64,000 nt of DNA from contig CACDYR010000001.1 of the NCBI GenBank assembly GCA_902557155.1, forward strand, positions 62,001 through 126,000, in the 5' to 3' direction. The DNA comes from an uncultured Pelagibacteraceae bacterium. Its GTDB lineage: Bacteria; Pseudomonadota; Alphaproteobacteria; Pelagibacterales; Pelagibacteraceae. Shown here one piece after another: positions 10,584-20,823 of the stretch (its first letter is position 1; each line of letters starts with the position of its first letter). A program made the position numbers and the translations under genes. The notes under the pieces are model-generated. The model was not told where the DNA came from. It was given only the letters and a program-made list of their open reading frames with translations, and did not search any database.

Positions 10584-11141
10584 ATGAAAACAGTAAATTT
10601 TACTGAAATGAAAAATGGAACTAAGGAAGATTATGAACTTCTTGAAAAATTTGAGAAAAACTTTGAGAGACAAACTGCTGAGAGAGTTTTAAATTATTTA
10701 TCTAAACAAACAACGACATTGGAAGGATACAAAATCACTAGATTAGAACACTCTTTACAGGCTGCAACGAGAGCTTTTAAAAATAAAGAGAGTGATGAAA
10801 TGGTTGTTGCAACTTTACTACATGATATTGGAGATGATTTAGCGCCAATGAATCATTCTCAATATGCCGCATCTATACTAAGACCTTATGTTTCAGAAAG
10901 AACTTATTGGATTGTTCTACACCATGGTCTTTTTCAAACTTACTACAGCGCTCATCATTTAGGCGGTGACAGAAATGCAAGAGATAAATTTAAAGACCAC
11001 AAGTATTATCAGGACACTATAGATTTTTGTGAAAAATATGACCAATGCTCTTTTGATCCTGATTACAAAAGTATGACTTTGAATGATTTTAAGCCACTAG
11101 TTAAAAAAATATTCGCAAAAGAGCCTTATTATTACCTTTAA
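10584..11141 (+). CDS. HD-domain metal-dependent hydrolase/oxygenase-fold protein
   Basis: LEHSLQAATRA...VVATLLHDIGD...IVLHHG HD superfamily signature. Confidence 0.75.
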   Translation: MKTVNFTEMKNGTKEDYELLEKFEKNFERQTAERVLNYLSKQTTTLEGYKITRLEHSLQAATRAFKNKESDEMVVATLLHDIGDDLAPMNHSQYAASILRPYVSERTYWIVLHHGLFQTYYSAHHLGGDRNARDKFKDHKYYQDTIDFCEKYDQCSFDPDYKSMTLNDFKPLVKKIFAKEPYYYL

Positions 11142-11170
11142 ATTTAGATATAAATCACTACTTACAGCAC

Positions 11171-12466
11171 ATGATTGATTCAAAAGAAAAAATTATAAAT
11201 TATTTTAAATCAGGCATTAAGGAAGCCAAAAATTTCAAAATTGGGATCGAGCATGAAAAGTTTTTATTTAATAATTCGGACAATAAAAGGATTAATTATT
11301 CAAAAATAAAAGAAATGTTTACAGCCCTGCTTGAATTTGGCTGGAATCCAGTTTTTGAAAAAGAAAATATTATTGCACTTAATAAAGGTGGTAAAAATAT
11401 AACTCTTGAACCAGGCAATCAAATAGAATTATCAGGAGATAAATTAAATCATATGCACGAGGCTTGTGCAGAGTCACAAGACTATTTGTTTGAATTAAAA
11501 CAAGTTACAAAAAAATTAGATATTAAAATTGTTAGTGCGGGATTTGATCCAATATCTAAATTAAGTGAAATACCAAATAATCCTAAACAACGATATGAGC
11601 TGATGACAAAGGATATGCCTCAAGGTGGTGAACTAAGTTTGGACATGATGTATCGAACATGTGGTACACAATTAAATATAGATTATAGTTCAGAAGAAGA
11701 TTTTATTAAAAAGTTCAGAGTAGCAAATTCTATTGTGCCTATTGCTATTGCTTTATTTGCTAATTCATCAATCGTAGAGAAAAAAAATAGCAACTATTTA
11801 TCTTATAGATCTAAAGTATGGCAAAGTACCTCTAGAGGTGGATTGCCAAAATTATTTTTCGAAAACATGAATTTTGAAAAATATGCAGATTTTGTAATTA
11901 ATTTTCCTATATTGTTTATACAAAATAAAGATCATTATATTTCAGGTAGGAAATATATTTTTAAGGATTTTATGGAAAAAAAAATCCAAGAAATTGGAAA
12001 TAGACTTCCAATTGAAGCAGACTTAACAACTCACTTAAGCACAATATTTACTGAGAATAGAGTAAAAAAATATATTGAATTAAGATCAATGGATACATGT
12101 GGTTGGGATTGTTTATGTGCAGGACCAGCCTTCAATATAGGTATGCTTTATGGAAATTTAGATGAAGTTTATGAACTAATTTCAACATGGGACATCGATA
12201 AAATAATTAACGCTTATCTAGAAGCGCCACAAAAGGGATTTAATACTCAATTAATGGGTAAAGATCTTCTTTATTGGTCATCTACACTTTTAGATCTTTC
12301 AAGAAAAGGGTTAGAGAATAGAGATGTTTTAAGCAAAAAAGGTAATAATGAGACTGTATTCCTAAACCATCTACAAAAAGTAATTGATAATAAAACAACA
12401 AACGCAGATCATATGATTAGTAAATTTTCAAAAAACGAAAATTTAGACGAATTGTATGATAAGTAA
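11171..12466 (+). CDS. gshA: glutamate-cysteine ligase (GCS2-type)
   Basis: GIEHEKFLF, GGELSLDMMYRTCGTQLNIDYSSEEDF, RSMDTCGWD; adjacent to gshB. Confidence 0.88.
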   Translation: MIDSKEKIINYFKSGIKEAKNFKIGIEHEKFLFNNSDNKRINYSKIKEMFTALLEFGWNPVFEKENIIALNKGGKNITLEPGNQIELSGDKLNHMHEACAESQDYLFELKQVTKKLDIKIVSAGFDPISKLSEIPNNPKQRYELMTKDMPQGGELSLDMMYRTCGTQLNIDYSSEEDFIKKFRVANSIVPIAIALFANSSIVEKKNSNYLSYRSKVWQSTSRGGLPKLFFENMNFEKYADFVINFPILFIQNKDHYISGRKYIFKDFMEKKIQEIGNRLPIEADLTTHLSTIFTENRVKKYIELRSMDTCGWDCLCAGPAFNIGMLYGNLDEVYELISTWDIDKIINAYLEAPQKGFNTQLMGKDLLYWSSTLLDLSRKGLENRDVLSKKGNNETVFLNHLQKVIDNKTTNADHMISKFSKNENLDELYDK

Positions 12467-13382
12467 AATTGTTGCTGTTCAAGGAAACCATCCTTCCAAA
12501 CTAAATCCTTTAACGGATACAAGTATTTTTTTAGCAAACGAAATTCAGAGTAAAAAATATAAAATTTTCTATTACGATCCAAAAGACTTATCGGTTGTTA
12601 ATTCAAAAGTAACAGCTGACGGTTTTTTTATTAAATTTAACTATAGAAATAAAAAATTCTATAAAATCACAAAAAAACAAAATCTAGACTTAACAAAATG
12701 TAAATTTATTCTTATTCGTCAAGATCCACCTTTTAATCTTGAATATATTTCAACAACATACATTTTGGATACAATTAAGAATAAAGTTAAAATAATTAAC
12801 AACCCTACCTCTGTAAGGAATATTTCTGAAAAATTGTATTCATCTAAATATCAAAAATATATGCCAGCTACTATTTTTACTCAAAATATGGATGAAATAA
12901 AAAAATTTTTCAAAAAAAACAAAAAAGTCATTTTAAAACCCATCCATAGTTTCAGTGGAAATGATATTCATTTACTAACTAGATTTAATTCAAAATTAGT
13001 AAATAAATTTATAAAAAAACATGATCATATCATGTGCCAAAAATTTCTTCCTAAAATAAGTAAAGGAGACAAAAGGGTTTTTATTATAAATGGAAAAGTA
13101 TGTGGGGCAATTTCAAGAGTTCCAAAAAAAGGTTCAATTTTAAGTAATATGAGTAAAGGAGCAAAACCAACTAATATAAAATTAACAAGTAAAGAAATTA
13201 AAATTTCAAAATTAATTGCAAAAGATTTAAAAAAAGAAAATATTTTTTTTTCAGGAATTGATTTTATAGATCAAAAACTCAATGGAGATATTAATGTTAC
13301 CTCTCCAACTGGACTTAAAACACTTTACGATCTATCAGGAAAAAATTTAGCTAAAACTTTTTGGAAAGAGCTTAAAGCGTGA
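12456..13382 (+). CDS. gshB: glutathione synthase
   Basis: ATP-grasp; ILIRQDPPFNLEYISTTYILD, LKPIHSFSGNDI, RVFIINGKVCGA. Confidence 0.9.
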   Translation: MISKIVAVQGNHPSKLNPLTDTSIFLANEIQSKKYKIFYYDPKDLSVVNSKVTADGFFIKFNYRNKKFYKITKKQNLDLTKCKFILIRQDPPFNLEYISTTYILDTIKNKVKIINNPTSVRNISEKLYSSKYQKYMPATIFTQNMDEIKKFFKKNKKVILKPIHSFSGNDIHLLTRFNSKLVNKFIKKHDHIMCQKFLPKISKGDKRVFIINGKVCGAISRVPKKGSILSNMSKGAKPTNIKLTSKEIKISKLIAKDLKKENIFFSGIDFIDQKLNGDINVTSPTGLKTLYDLSGKNLAKTFWKELKA

Positions 13383-14254
13383 ACAATTTGACTAATCAGC
13401 AAAAAGGTTCTTTGATGGCTTTTATAGGAGTTATGTTTATCACTCCTGACTCTTTGCTAATTAGATTATCAAATATTGATACTTGGGGGATGCTTTTTTA
13501 CAGAGGGGCAATGCCATTTGTGGTAGTTCTAATCGGTCTTCTTTTGTTTTATAAAAATAATTTCTTAAAAGCTTTGTTTAAAATTGGTTACCCAGGTATT
13601 TTTTATGTAATTAGTTTTTCTATTTGTAATATTACTTTTATTATCTCAATCCAAAACACCAATGTAGCAAATACTTTATTAATGGTAGCTCTTGCGCCGA
13701 TGCTTTCAGCCATCTTAGGAGCTATTTTCTTAAAAGAAAAACCAGATAATAAGACTTGGGTTGCTATAATAATTACTTTTATTGCTTGTGTTTATATTTT
13801 TTACGACTCTTTAAGTCTTGGCAATTTTTATGGAGATTTATTTGGTTTAATAACTTCTTTTGGATTAGCCTGTAACGCAAACATTGCAAGATATGCAAAA
13901 TCTACCGATTTAGTGCCTGCTGCAGTAATTGGAAAATCGTGTGTTGCAATATTTGCCTTTTTCTTTGTTAAAGACTTTGCATTAGTGGGAAATGATCTTT
14001 TTTATATACCTTTAATGTGTGTGATGTGTGTAGCCATACCATTTGTTTTAGTGACCATAGCGCCAAGATTTATAACTGCAGCTGAAGTTAATCTATTTTT
14101 CCTACTAGAAACTATCCTTGGACCGATATGGGTTTGGATGGTTATCAAAGAACAACCTTCTAACGAGACTATCTATGGAGGTATCGTTATCATTATTACG
14201 ATAGCAATTCATTCTTTACTGGCCATAAAAAAAACACAAACCAAAACTACGTAG
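13379..14254 (+). CDS. EamA/DMT family transporter
   Basis: 291 aa, ten-TM hydrophobic pattern, internal repeat with FLKEKP; GTG start overlapping gshB stop. Confidence 0.85.
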   Translation: MNNLTNQQKGSLMAFIGVMFITPDSLLIRLSNIDTWGMLFYRGAMPFVVVLIGLLLFYKNNFLKALFKIGYPGIFYVISFSICNITFIISIQNTNVANTLLMVALAPMLSAILGAIFLKEKPDNKTWVAIIITFIACVYIFYDSLSLGNFYGDLFGLITSFGLACNANIARYAKSTDLVPAAVIGKSCVAIFAFFFVKDFALVGNDLFYIPLMCVMCVAIPFVLVTIAPRFITAAEVNLFFLLETILGPIWVWMVIKEQPSNETIYGGIVIIITIAIHSLLAIKKTQTKTT

Positions 14255-14283
14255 CCAGAAAATATTAAACTTAAAAACTAAAT

Positions 14284-15588
14284 ATGCAAAAAGAAGTAAA
14301 AAAGTCTTGGGCTCTATTTATAGGAATAGGGGTAATGATGATTGCTCATGGTTTGCAAATGCAAGTTATGGGTATTCGATCAGTACTTGAGGATTTTAGT
14401 GTTTTTACAACTGGTATATTTATGTCTGGATATTATGTTGGTTACTTTGTAGGCTCAAGAACAACACCTAACTTTGTACAAAAAGTTGGTCACATAAGAG
14501 TTTTTGCTGCATTCGCTTCACTTGCATCTTTAAGTGCTTTAATCGCTGTTGTTTATGTAAATCCATTTATGTGGACAATTAGTAGATTCATAACAGGTAT
14601 AAGTTTAGTTAGTTGTTATGTAGTTACTGAAAGCTGGTTAAATGATAGAGCGACTAATAAAAATAGAGGACAACTATTGTCTGCTTATATGATGGTAATC
14701 TATTTTGGATTAGCTATAGGCATGTTGCTACTTAATGTTAGCAAACCAGAAGACTACGAACCATTTATTTTAGTTTCTATTTTACTTTCTCTTGCACTTG
14801 TTCCTATTTTATTAACTAAAAGACCTGCGCCTAAATTTAAAAAGATTGAAACAATAAGCATCAAAGAATTGTATAAGATTTCACCACTTGGTTCATTGAG
14901 CTCTTTCTTTACTGGCATCATTCACGCAGCATTCTTTTCTTTAATATCTGTTTACGCAACACTTGCAAAATTTTCTTTGGTTGAAACATCAATACTTTTA
15001 TTTATTGCAACAATTGCAGGAGTGATTGGCCAAGGACCAATAGGTTATTTTTCAGATACATTTGATAGAAGAAAAGTAATTGTTATTACAACTTTTGGAA
15101 GTTGTTTTTTAGCGTTTATTTCAATTCTAACTTCAAATGATCCTATTCAAAATATTTATTACATGGATGAATTTGCTTTAAGAAAAATTATATTTTTTAT
15201 TGCTGTAGGATTGTATTCAAGTTTATGTCTTCCTTTGTTTTCACTTAACCTTGCTCATACAAATGACTTTGTTCCCAAATCAAAATTCGTAGCAGCTGGA
15301 GGTGGTTTGCAGTTTATCTTTGGTGTAGGCGCAATTAGTGGACCTATTTTATGTTCTGTGTTTATGGAATGGTTTGGATTAAATGGTTTATTTGTTTTTT
15401 TAATTATTGCTCATGGAATAATTGGTGGATTTGGTTTATATAGGATGAAAGTTAGAGAAACTGTTGAAAACCCGGACTCAACTTTTACACCTGTGCCAGC
15501 AACAATTACACCTGCTGGACTAGAACTAGACCCAGATACACCTGCAACACTTGATGAAAATCCAGTTAATGAAACTGTAAAAACTTAA
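14284..15588 (+). CDS. MFS transporter
   Basis: 12-TM-like profile, GYFSDTFDRRKVIV MFS loop motif; Thr/Pro-rich C-terminal tail. Confidence 0.85.
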   Translation: MQKEVKKSWALFIGIGVMMIAHGLQMQVMGIRSVLEDFSVFTTGIFMSGYYVGYFVGSRTTPNFVQKVGHIRVFAAFASLASLSALIAVVYVNPFMWTISRFITGISLVSCYVVTESWLNDRATNKNRGQLLSAYMMVIYFGLAIGMLLLNVSKPEDYEPFILVSILLSLALVPILLTKRPAPKFKKIETISIKELYKISPLGSLSSFFTGIIHAAFFSLISVYATLAKFSLVETSILLFIATIAGVIGQGPIGYFSDTFDRRKVIVITTFGSCFLAFISILTSNDPIQNIYYMDEFALRKIIFFIAVGLYSSLCLPLFSLNLAHTNDFVPKSKFVAAGGGLQFIFGVGAISGPILCSVFMEWFGLNGLFVFLIIAHGIIGGFGLYRMKVRETVENPDSTFTPVPATITPAGLELDPDTPATLDENPVNETVKT

Positions 15589-16031
15589 TTAATTATTTCT
15601 ATTTTATCACCGACATTAATTTTGGAAGATGAGAGAATTTGGCATCTAAGACCACCTTTTCTCATAAATTCTTTCAGAATATTTTTTTGATCAAGCATTT
15701 CAGTCAAATGTCTGCACGGACGACATAATTCAATCCCCTCTAATTCAACATTTCCTACTTTTAATTTTTTTCCTATTAAATCGTTTAACTGAATGCCTTT
15801 TGTAACGACATTCCTTCTAAAATCGATGTAAGGTATATCGAGCCCAAATTTAATATTATATTCATCAATATTTTCAGACTCTATTAAAGATAATTGATTG
15901 TAAGGATCATTAAAATCATGAAAATGTCGATCACCTACTATTCCTTTATTTGCTAAAACATCAATTGAATTTACTTCCTTAATTGGTTGATTGTTGTTTG
16001 CTGCAATTCCTAATTTAAATACTTCAGCCAT
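15585..16031 (-). CDS. MOSC domain-containing protein
   Basis: NKGIVGDRHFHDF, RRNVVTKGI, CRPCRHL MOSC signature. Confidence 0.85.
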   Translation of the reverse strand: MAEVFKLGIAANNNQPIKEVNSIDVLANKGIVGDRHFHDFNDPYNQLSLIESENIDEYNIKFGLDIPYIDFRRNVVTKGIQLNDLIGKKLKVGNVELEGIELCRPCRHLTEMLDQKNILKEFMRKGGLRCQILSSSKINVGDKIEIIN

Positions 16032-16078
16032 AAATTATTGAAGAAATAGTTGAGCTCATATAATCTTTTCAAAATAAT

Positions 16079-16903
16079 ATGACTTATCTATCATCAAATC
16101 AACTTAAACAGTATGAAGATAAAGGATACATATCCCCTATTGAAGTTTTGTCTAGTAGTGAGGCCTTAGAGGCAAGAGAAGAAATAGAATTAATTGAAAA
16201 AAAAATGCCAAATGAAATAGATAAATCGGGAAGATATAATGTTCATTTAATTTCACCAAAACTTGATTCGATTGTTCATAATTCAAAAATTTTAGATGCT
16301 GTAGAAAGTATTATTGGAAAAAACATCTTAGTTTGCAGTACTACTTTATTTATTAAAAACCCTAGCGAGCGAGGTTTTGTAAGTTATCATCAAGATGCAA
16401 AGTACATAGGATTAGAACCTCATAATTGGGTCACAGCATGGGTAGCATTAACAGATTCGAACGAAAATAATGGATGTATGAAAATGTGGCCTAAATCACA
16501 TTTAAATATTAAAGATCACAATGAGAAATTTAATGAAGGCAACTTGCTTACTAGAGGACAAACAGTAGAGAATGTGCCTGAAGAAGAAGTTAAATCTATA
16601 GAACTAAAAGCTGGTCAAATGTCATTGCATCATCCAAGAGTAGTGCACGGGTCAGGAATAAATAAGAGTAATGATAGAAGAATAGGATTTGTTATCCAAA
16701 GTTATATAGGGACAAACGTAAAACAGACCTTAGGTAAAAATAGTGTCCAAATTGCAAGAGGAGAGGATAAATATCATTATCATGAAATTATAAATAGAAC
16801 TAATACTTTAATGAATGAAAAAAGTATTTTACTTCGAAAAAAAGAAAATGATTACCTGCAAGAAATTTTTTATAAAGGTGCAAAACAAAAAGGATCTTAT
16901 TAG
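16079..16903 (+). CDS. phytanoyl-CoA dioxygenase (PhyH) family Fe(II)/2-oxoglutarate oxygenase
   Basis: YHQDAKYIGLEPHNWVTAWVALTDSNENNGCMKMWPKSH with HxD, distal His in VVHGSG and Arg in NDRRIGF. Confidence 0.85.
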   Translation: MTYLSSNQLKQYEDKGYISPIEVLSSSEALEAREEIELIEKKMPNEIDKSGRYNVHLISPKLDSIVHNSKILDAVESIIGKNILVCSTTLFIKNPSERGFVSYHQDAKYIGLEPHNWVTAWVALTDSNENNGCMKMWPKSHLNIKDHNEKFNEGNLLTRGQTVENVPEEEVKSIELKAGQMSLHHPRVVHGSGINKSNDRRIGFVIQSYIGTNVKQTLGKNSVQIARGEDKYHYHEIINRTNTLMNEKSILLRKKENDYLQEIFYKGAKQKGSY

Positions 16904-16906
16904 TTT

Positions 16907-17917
16907 ATGAAAAAAGCACTTAACCTTGGGGTAATCGGAATAGATCATGGTCATATTTTCGATATGCTAGATGAAATGATTAAAGAAGGTTGTAGCTGTA
17001 ATTACTTTTGGACAGATGGGGATCCTTTAACTCTTCAAGAATTTAATAAAAAATATCCAAATATTAAAAGAAAAGAAAATAAAGAGGAAATATTAAATGA
17101 CTCATCTATTGATATGATTTTAATATCTTCAATCCCTGCAGATAGAGCTGGTCATTCAATAGATGCCTTAAAAGCTGGGAAAGATGTTATGGTAGATAAA
17201 CCAGGCTGCACTACCTTAGATCAGCTTAATAATTTGAAAAACACTGTTAAAGAAACTGGAAAGATCTGGTCTGTAAATTTTTCTGAAAGATTTCACGTTG
17301 CTGCAATTGCTAAAGCAGAAAAATTAGTCAATGAGGGAAAAATTGGTAAAGTAAAACAAACTATTGGTACAGGTCCCCATAGACAGGGTAATTATGAAAG
17401 ACCTGATTGGTTTTATAATCGTCAAAGTTATGGAGGAATTATTACCGATATTGGTTCCCACCAAATTCATCAATTTTTGGTTTTTACAAATTCAAATCAA
17501 GCAAAAATCAACCATGCATTAGTAGAAAATACGACAAAGAAAGATATGCCTGGTTTTCAAGATTTTGGTGAAGTGAACCTTACTGGTAATGGTGGGCATG
17601 GCTATATTCGTCTGGATTGGTTTACTCCAGATGCCCTTCCAACTTGGGGAGATGGAAGATTATTAATCCTTGGAGATAAAGGTTTTATTGAAATAAGAAA
17701 ATATACAGACTTAGCAAAATCAGAAAAAGGTAATCATTTATTTTTAGCAAATAATAATGAAGTGAAATATATTGATTGTTCTAATGTTAAGCTGCCCTAC
17801 TTTAGAAATTTAATTAATGATGTTTTAAAAAGAACAGAAACTGCATGTCCTCAAGAACTTACTTATCTTTCAATGGAACTTGCCATTAAAGCTCAAGAGC
17901 AAGCTGAAAAAACATGA
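16907..17917 (+). CDS. Gfo/Idh/MocA family oxidoreductase
   Basis: Rossmann N-terminus LGVIGIDHGHI, MVDKPGC, GGIITDIGSHQIHQFL. Confidence 0.82.
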   Translation: MKKALNLGVIGIDHGHIFDMLDEMIKEGCSCNYFWTDGDPLTLQEFNKKYPNIKRKENKEEILNDSSIDMILISSIPADRAGHSIDALKAGKDVMVDKPGCTTLDQLNNLKNTVKETGKIWSVNFSERFHVAAIAKAEKLVNEGKIGKVKQTIGTGPHRQGNYERPDWFYNRQSYGGIITDIGSHQIHQFLVFTNSNQAKINHALVENTTKKDMPGFQDFGEVNLTGNGGHGYIRLDWFTPDALPTWGDGRLLILGDKGFIEIRKYTDLAKSEKGNHLFLANNNEVKYIDCSNVKLPYFRNLINDVLKRTETACPQELTYLSMELAIKAQEQAEKT

Positions 17918-18993
17918 AAAAATATCAAGTAGCAATAATTGGAACAAATATAGGAGCAAAACATTTTGAAGATTTTCAAAAAGTTTCTGAGAGATTTAGT
18001 GTTCACACATTATGTGGTTTAACTCGTGAAGCTATTGATAAAATATTACAATCAAATACTGAGACAAAAGTTTCTCTAAACTTTGAAGATGTATTAAAAA
18101 TTAAAGAAATTGATATCATTGATATTTGTCTTCCACCCCATTTACATTTTTCTGCTTGTAAAAAAGCTATGGAAGCTGGAAAGCATGTGATTTGTGAAAA
18201 ACCATTAGTTTCTAGTCTTAAAGAAGTAGATGAGTTAGAAAAGATCAGTAAAGAAACGGGTAAAATTATTTTTCCAGTTTTCCAATATCGATATGGTTTA
18301 GGATTTTCAAATTTAAAAGCATTAATCAAATCTGGTTTAGCAGGAAACCCTTTGGTTGCTTCTTTAGAAACTCATTGGAATAGAGGTAAAGATTATTATT
18401 CAAAACCTTGGAGAGGAACTTGGGAAGGTGAACAAGGCGGAGCTATTTTAAGTCACTCTATCCATATTCATGATTTAGTTAGTATGATCCTAGGTCCTGT
18501 TTCAAATGTTTTTGCCAAACTATCAACTAGAGTAAACGATATTGAGGTTGAAGATTGTGCTGCCCTTTCAATTGAAATGGAAAGTGGAACCTTGGTGACA
18601 AGTTCTATTACATTGGGTGCTGCAAACGATACTAGTAGACTTCGATTTTGTTTTGAGGGAATAACAGCTGAGTCAGGTGCATCACCAGATAAACCATATA
18701 GTCCAGCTGATGATAAATGGAATTTTTTACCAAGAGCTCCCATAACTCAAGCTCAAATAGATGAAGTGCTATCAAAAATAAAAGAACCAAAATCATGGTA
18801 TGCAGGTATGTTCGAAGAAATTGCAAATAAACTAGATGGATCTACTAGTGATGAAGTAACTTTATCAGATGCTAGAAAATCTCTCGAATTTGTAACAGCT
18901 GTGTATGATTCTTCAAGACAAAATAAGAATATTAAACTTCCAATCAATAAAGATAATCCTTTATATAGTTCGTGGTTGCCTTTAAATAATTAA
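17914..18993 (+). CDS. Gfo/Idh/MocA family oxidoreductase
   Basis: VAIIGTNIGAKH, DICLPPHLHF, VICEKPL, GGAILSHSIHIHDLV. Confidence 0.88.
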   Translation: MKKYQVAIIGTNIGAKHFEDFQKVSERFSVHTLCGLTREAIDKILQSNTETKVSLNFEDVLKIKEIDIIDICLPPHLHFSACKKAMEAGKHVICEKPLVSSLKEVDELEKISKETGKIIFPVFQYRYGLGFSNLKALIKSGLAGNPLVASLETHWNRGKDYYSKPWRGTWEGEQGGAILSHSIHIHDLVSMILGPVSNVFAKLSTRVNDIEVEDCAALSIEMESGTLVTSSITLGAANDTSRLRFCFEGITAESGASPDKPYSPADDKWNFLPRAPITQAQIDEVLSKIKEPKSWYAGMFEEIANKLDGSTSDEVTLSDARKSLEFVTAVYDSSRQNKNIKLPINKDNPLYSSWLPLNN

Positions 18994-18995
18994 AC

Positions 18996-19463
18996 ATGGG
19001 AGATTCAAATAAAGCACCAAATGATTTTTTTGATAATTGGAATAAAATCCAATCAATGTCATATAAAAATGTCATTGAGCTACTTGTGAAAAGAAGTAGC
19101 GAAAAAAAGATATTAGCTTTAATTCAATTTGAATTAGATCAATTTTCAGAAAATGTTCAAAAGGATTTAGCTATTTCTGAAACAAGTTCTTTTTATCAAG
19201 AAATATCTAACCTTTTCAGAGATTCTAATTGGTGGTCAACTGCTACAGTAACAGATGCTTGTAAATATTATTTAAACTGTGCGAGAAATAATATTTCTTA
19301 TTTTGAAAACTATGTAGAGGCAGATAGTGATTTATCTCAAATTGAAAAAAATGAGATATTTGCTTTGTATCAATTATGTACTTTATTTGTTTCTTGGAAT
19401 GCTGTTAAAGAAAAACAGATCAGAGAAATTATAGATATTAGAAAAAGTTTATTTTTTAGATAA
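18996..19463 (+). CDS. hypothetical protein
   Basis: 155 aa ORF co-directional and 2 bp after the second Gfo/Idh/MocA gene; no recognised motif. Confidence 0.6.
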   Translation: MGDSNKAPNDFFDNWNKIQSMSYKNVIELLVKRSSEKKILALIQFELDQFSENVQKDLAISETSSFYQEISNLFRDSNWWSTATVTDACKYYLNCARNNISYFENYVEADSDLSQIEKNEIFALYQLCTLFVSWNAVKEKQIREIIDIRKSLFFR

Positions 19464-19474
19464 AACTTATTAGC

Positions 19475-19702
19475 ATGAACAAAGAAAACGCAAGTAAGCT
19501 CTGGAAAATTATCCAGGAAGCTGGCGATTATTTGGTGGGACAATTACCTGACCATCCAAACCATCCTAAAGGAAGAAACCCTTACGCACATGTTGCTATA
19601 TGTGTAAAAAGTAAATTCAATGCAAGTTACAAAGATATTCCTGATGAAAAATATAATGATGTTATTAAATACATTGAATTTTTAAAACAAAATCCAAATT
19701 AA
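19475..19702 (+). CDS. small hypothetical protein
   Basis: 75 aa ORF, co-directional, charged soluble protein rich in His/Pro (LPDHPNHPKGRNPYAHVA). Confidence 0.6.
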   Translation: MNKENASKLWKIIQEAGDYLVGQLPDHPNHPKGRNPYAHVAICVKSKFNASYKDIPDEKYNDVIKYIEFLKQNPN

Positions 19703-20818
19703 TTATTGTTTTGGAAAGTAATCTTTAAGTTCACCCTCTCGGTAAACGTCTGCAGTACAGCAGTGTAAACCTCCGCCAAAAGCGTATGCATCTCTAAGTT
19801 CTACTGGTATAACTTCCATTCCTAATTTATCCAATTGTTCAGCTTGATATTTTTCGCTTTTTTCCACACATACAGTTTTAGGATCCAAAACTAAGACATT
19901 CATTGATAGCCAAGTTGATGAATAACATAATGGTGGTGGTTCGTTATGTGCTGGTTGTGCACTGTCTATGATTTCCCAACCATTATCCTCAAATAATTTT
20001 CTTTGTTCCTTAGGAAGTCTTCTTTGTGGGTTATTGATAATTAAACCCTCTTTAATTGGGGTAAAAGTTGCATCAATATGAATTGGATATGGATCACCTG
20101 GGAAGTTAACTGCATGAACTCTATGATCTTTATAATGTCTTTTAAGCCAATCAATTCCTTTTAAATTTGTTGTAAATCCATGTTGTACAACCAAGTCTTT
20201 TCCAAATCTTAGTACATCCGCTGCATCAAATAATGGTTCTTCCTCAGTGGTTACAAAATATTTTTTTTCAGTCCACTCTAATCTTTTTTGAACACCAATT
20301 TTATCTGATAAATAATCTTTTCTATAATCTGCATCAGTTAACCTTGGTTTTGGAGCAGACTCGTGTCTCATATTAGGATCTTGATTATAATAATCTTTTA
20401 AAAGTGGTCGGTAACATAAATATTCAAACCAACGACAACGATAACTCATTGTAGCTTCTAAAATTTCGTTCCCTACTGTTAATAAAACATCTCTTGGAGG
20501 CATGCAGCCAAACATGGTTTCTGCTTCCCAATCAGGTGTAGATGTTTTTTGATTAAAATCTATTGGTGTCGGTCTATCAACTTTAATGCCTCTTTTTTGA
20601 AGCATGTTTGAAAAGTTATCTAATAATTCATTTGCTTTATCGACAGTATCTTTGGTTCTTGGTCCAAACTGACCTCGCATATCACTGTCTTCTGGAACTT
20701 TTGCATCTAATGCTGGTTCAGGCGCAGGTATACATGTGCCATCTGCTCTCCCAACAATTACATGTTTTAATGGATCCCATTCGTTCCAACTATTAACAAT
20801 AGTTTTATTCTCGCTCAT
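19703..20818 (-). CDS. glycine (arginine) amidinotransferase family protein
   Basis: NSWNEWDPLKHVIVGRADGTCIPAPEPA, PIHIDATFTPI (His), FDAADVLRFG (Asp), GGGLHCCTADV (Cys): AGAT-type catalytic triad. Confidence 0.88.
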   Translation of the reverse strand: MSENKTIVNSWNEWDPLKHVIVGRADGTCIPAPEPALDAKVPEDSDMRGQFGPRTKDTVDKANELLDNFSNMLQKRGIKVDRPTPIDFNQKTSTPDWEAETMFGCMPPRDVLLTVGNEILEATMSYRCRWFEYLCYRPLLKDYYNQDPNMRHESAPKPRLTDADYRKDYLSDKIGVQKRLEWTEKKYFVTTEEEPLFDAADVLRFGKDLVVQHGFTTNLKGIDWLKRHYKDHRVHAVNFPGDPYPIHIDATFTPIKEGLIINNPQRRLPKEQRKLFEDNGWEIIDSAQPAHNEPPPLCYSSTWLSMNVLVLDPKTVCVEKSEKYQAEQLDKLGMEVIPVELRDAYAFGGGLHCCTADVYREGELKDYFPKQ

Positions 20819-20823
20819 AAAGA

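Noticed and set aside
15478-15588. Thr/Pro-rich C-terminal tail of the MFS transporter as a distinct domain
   Set aside because: About 35 residues of low-complexity sequence, likely a disordered tail; no evidence of function.
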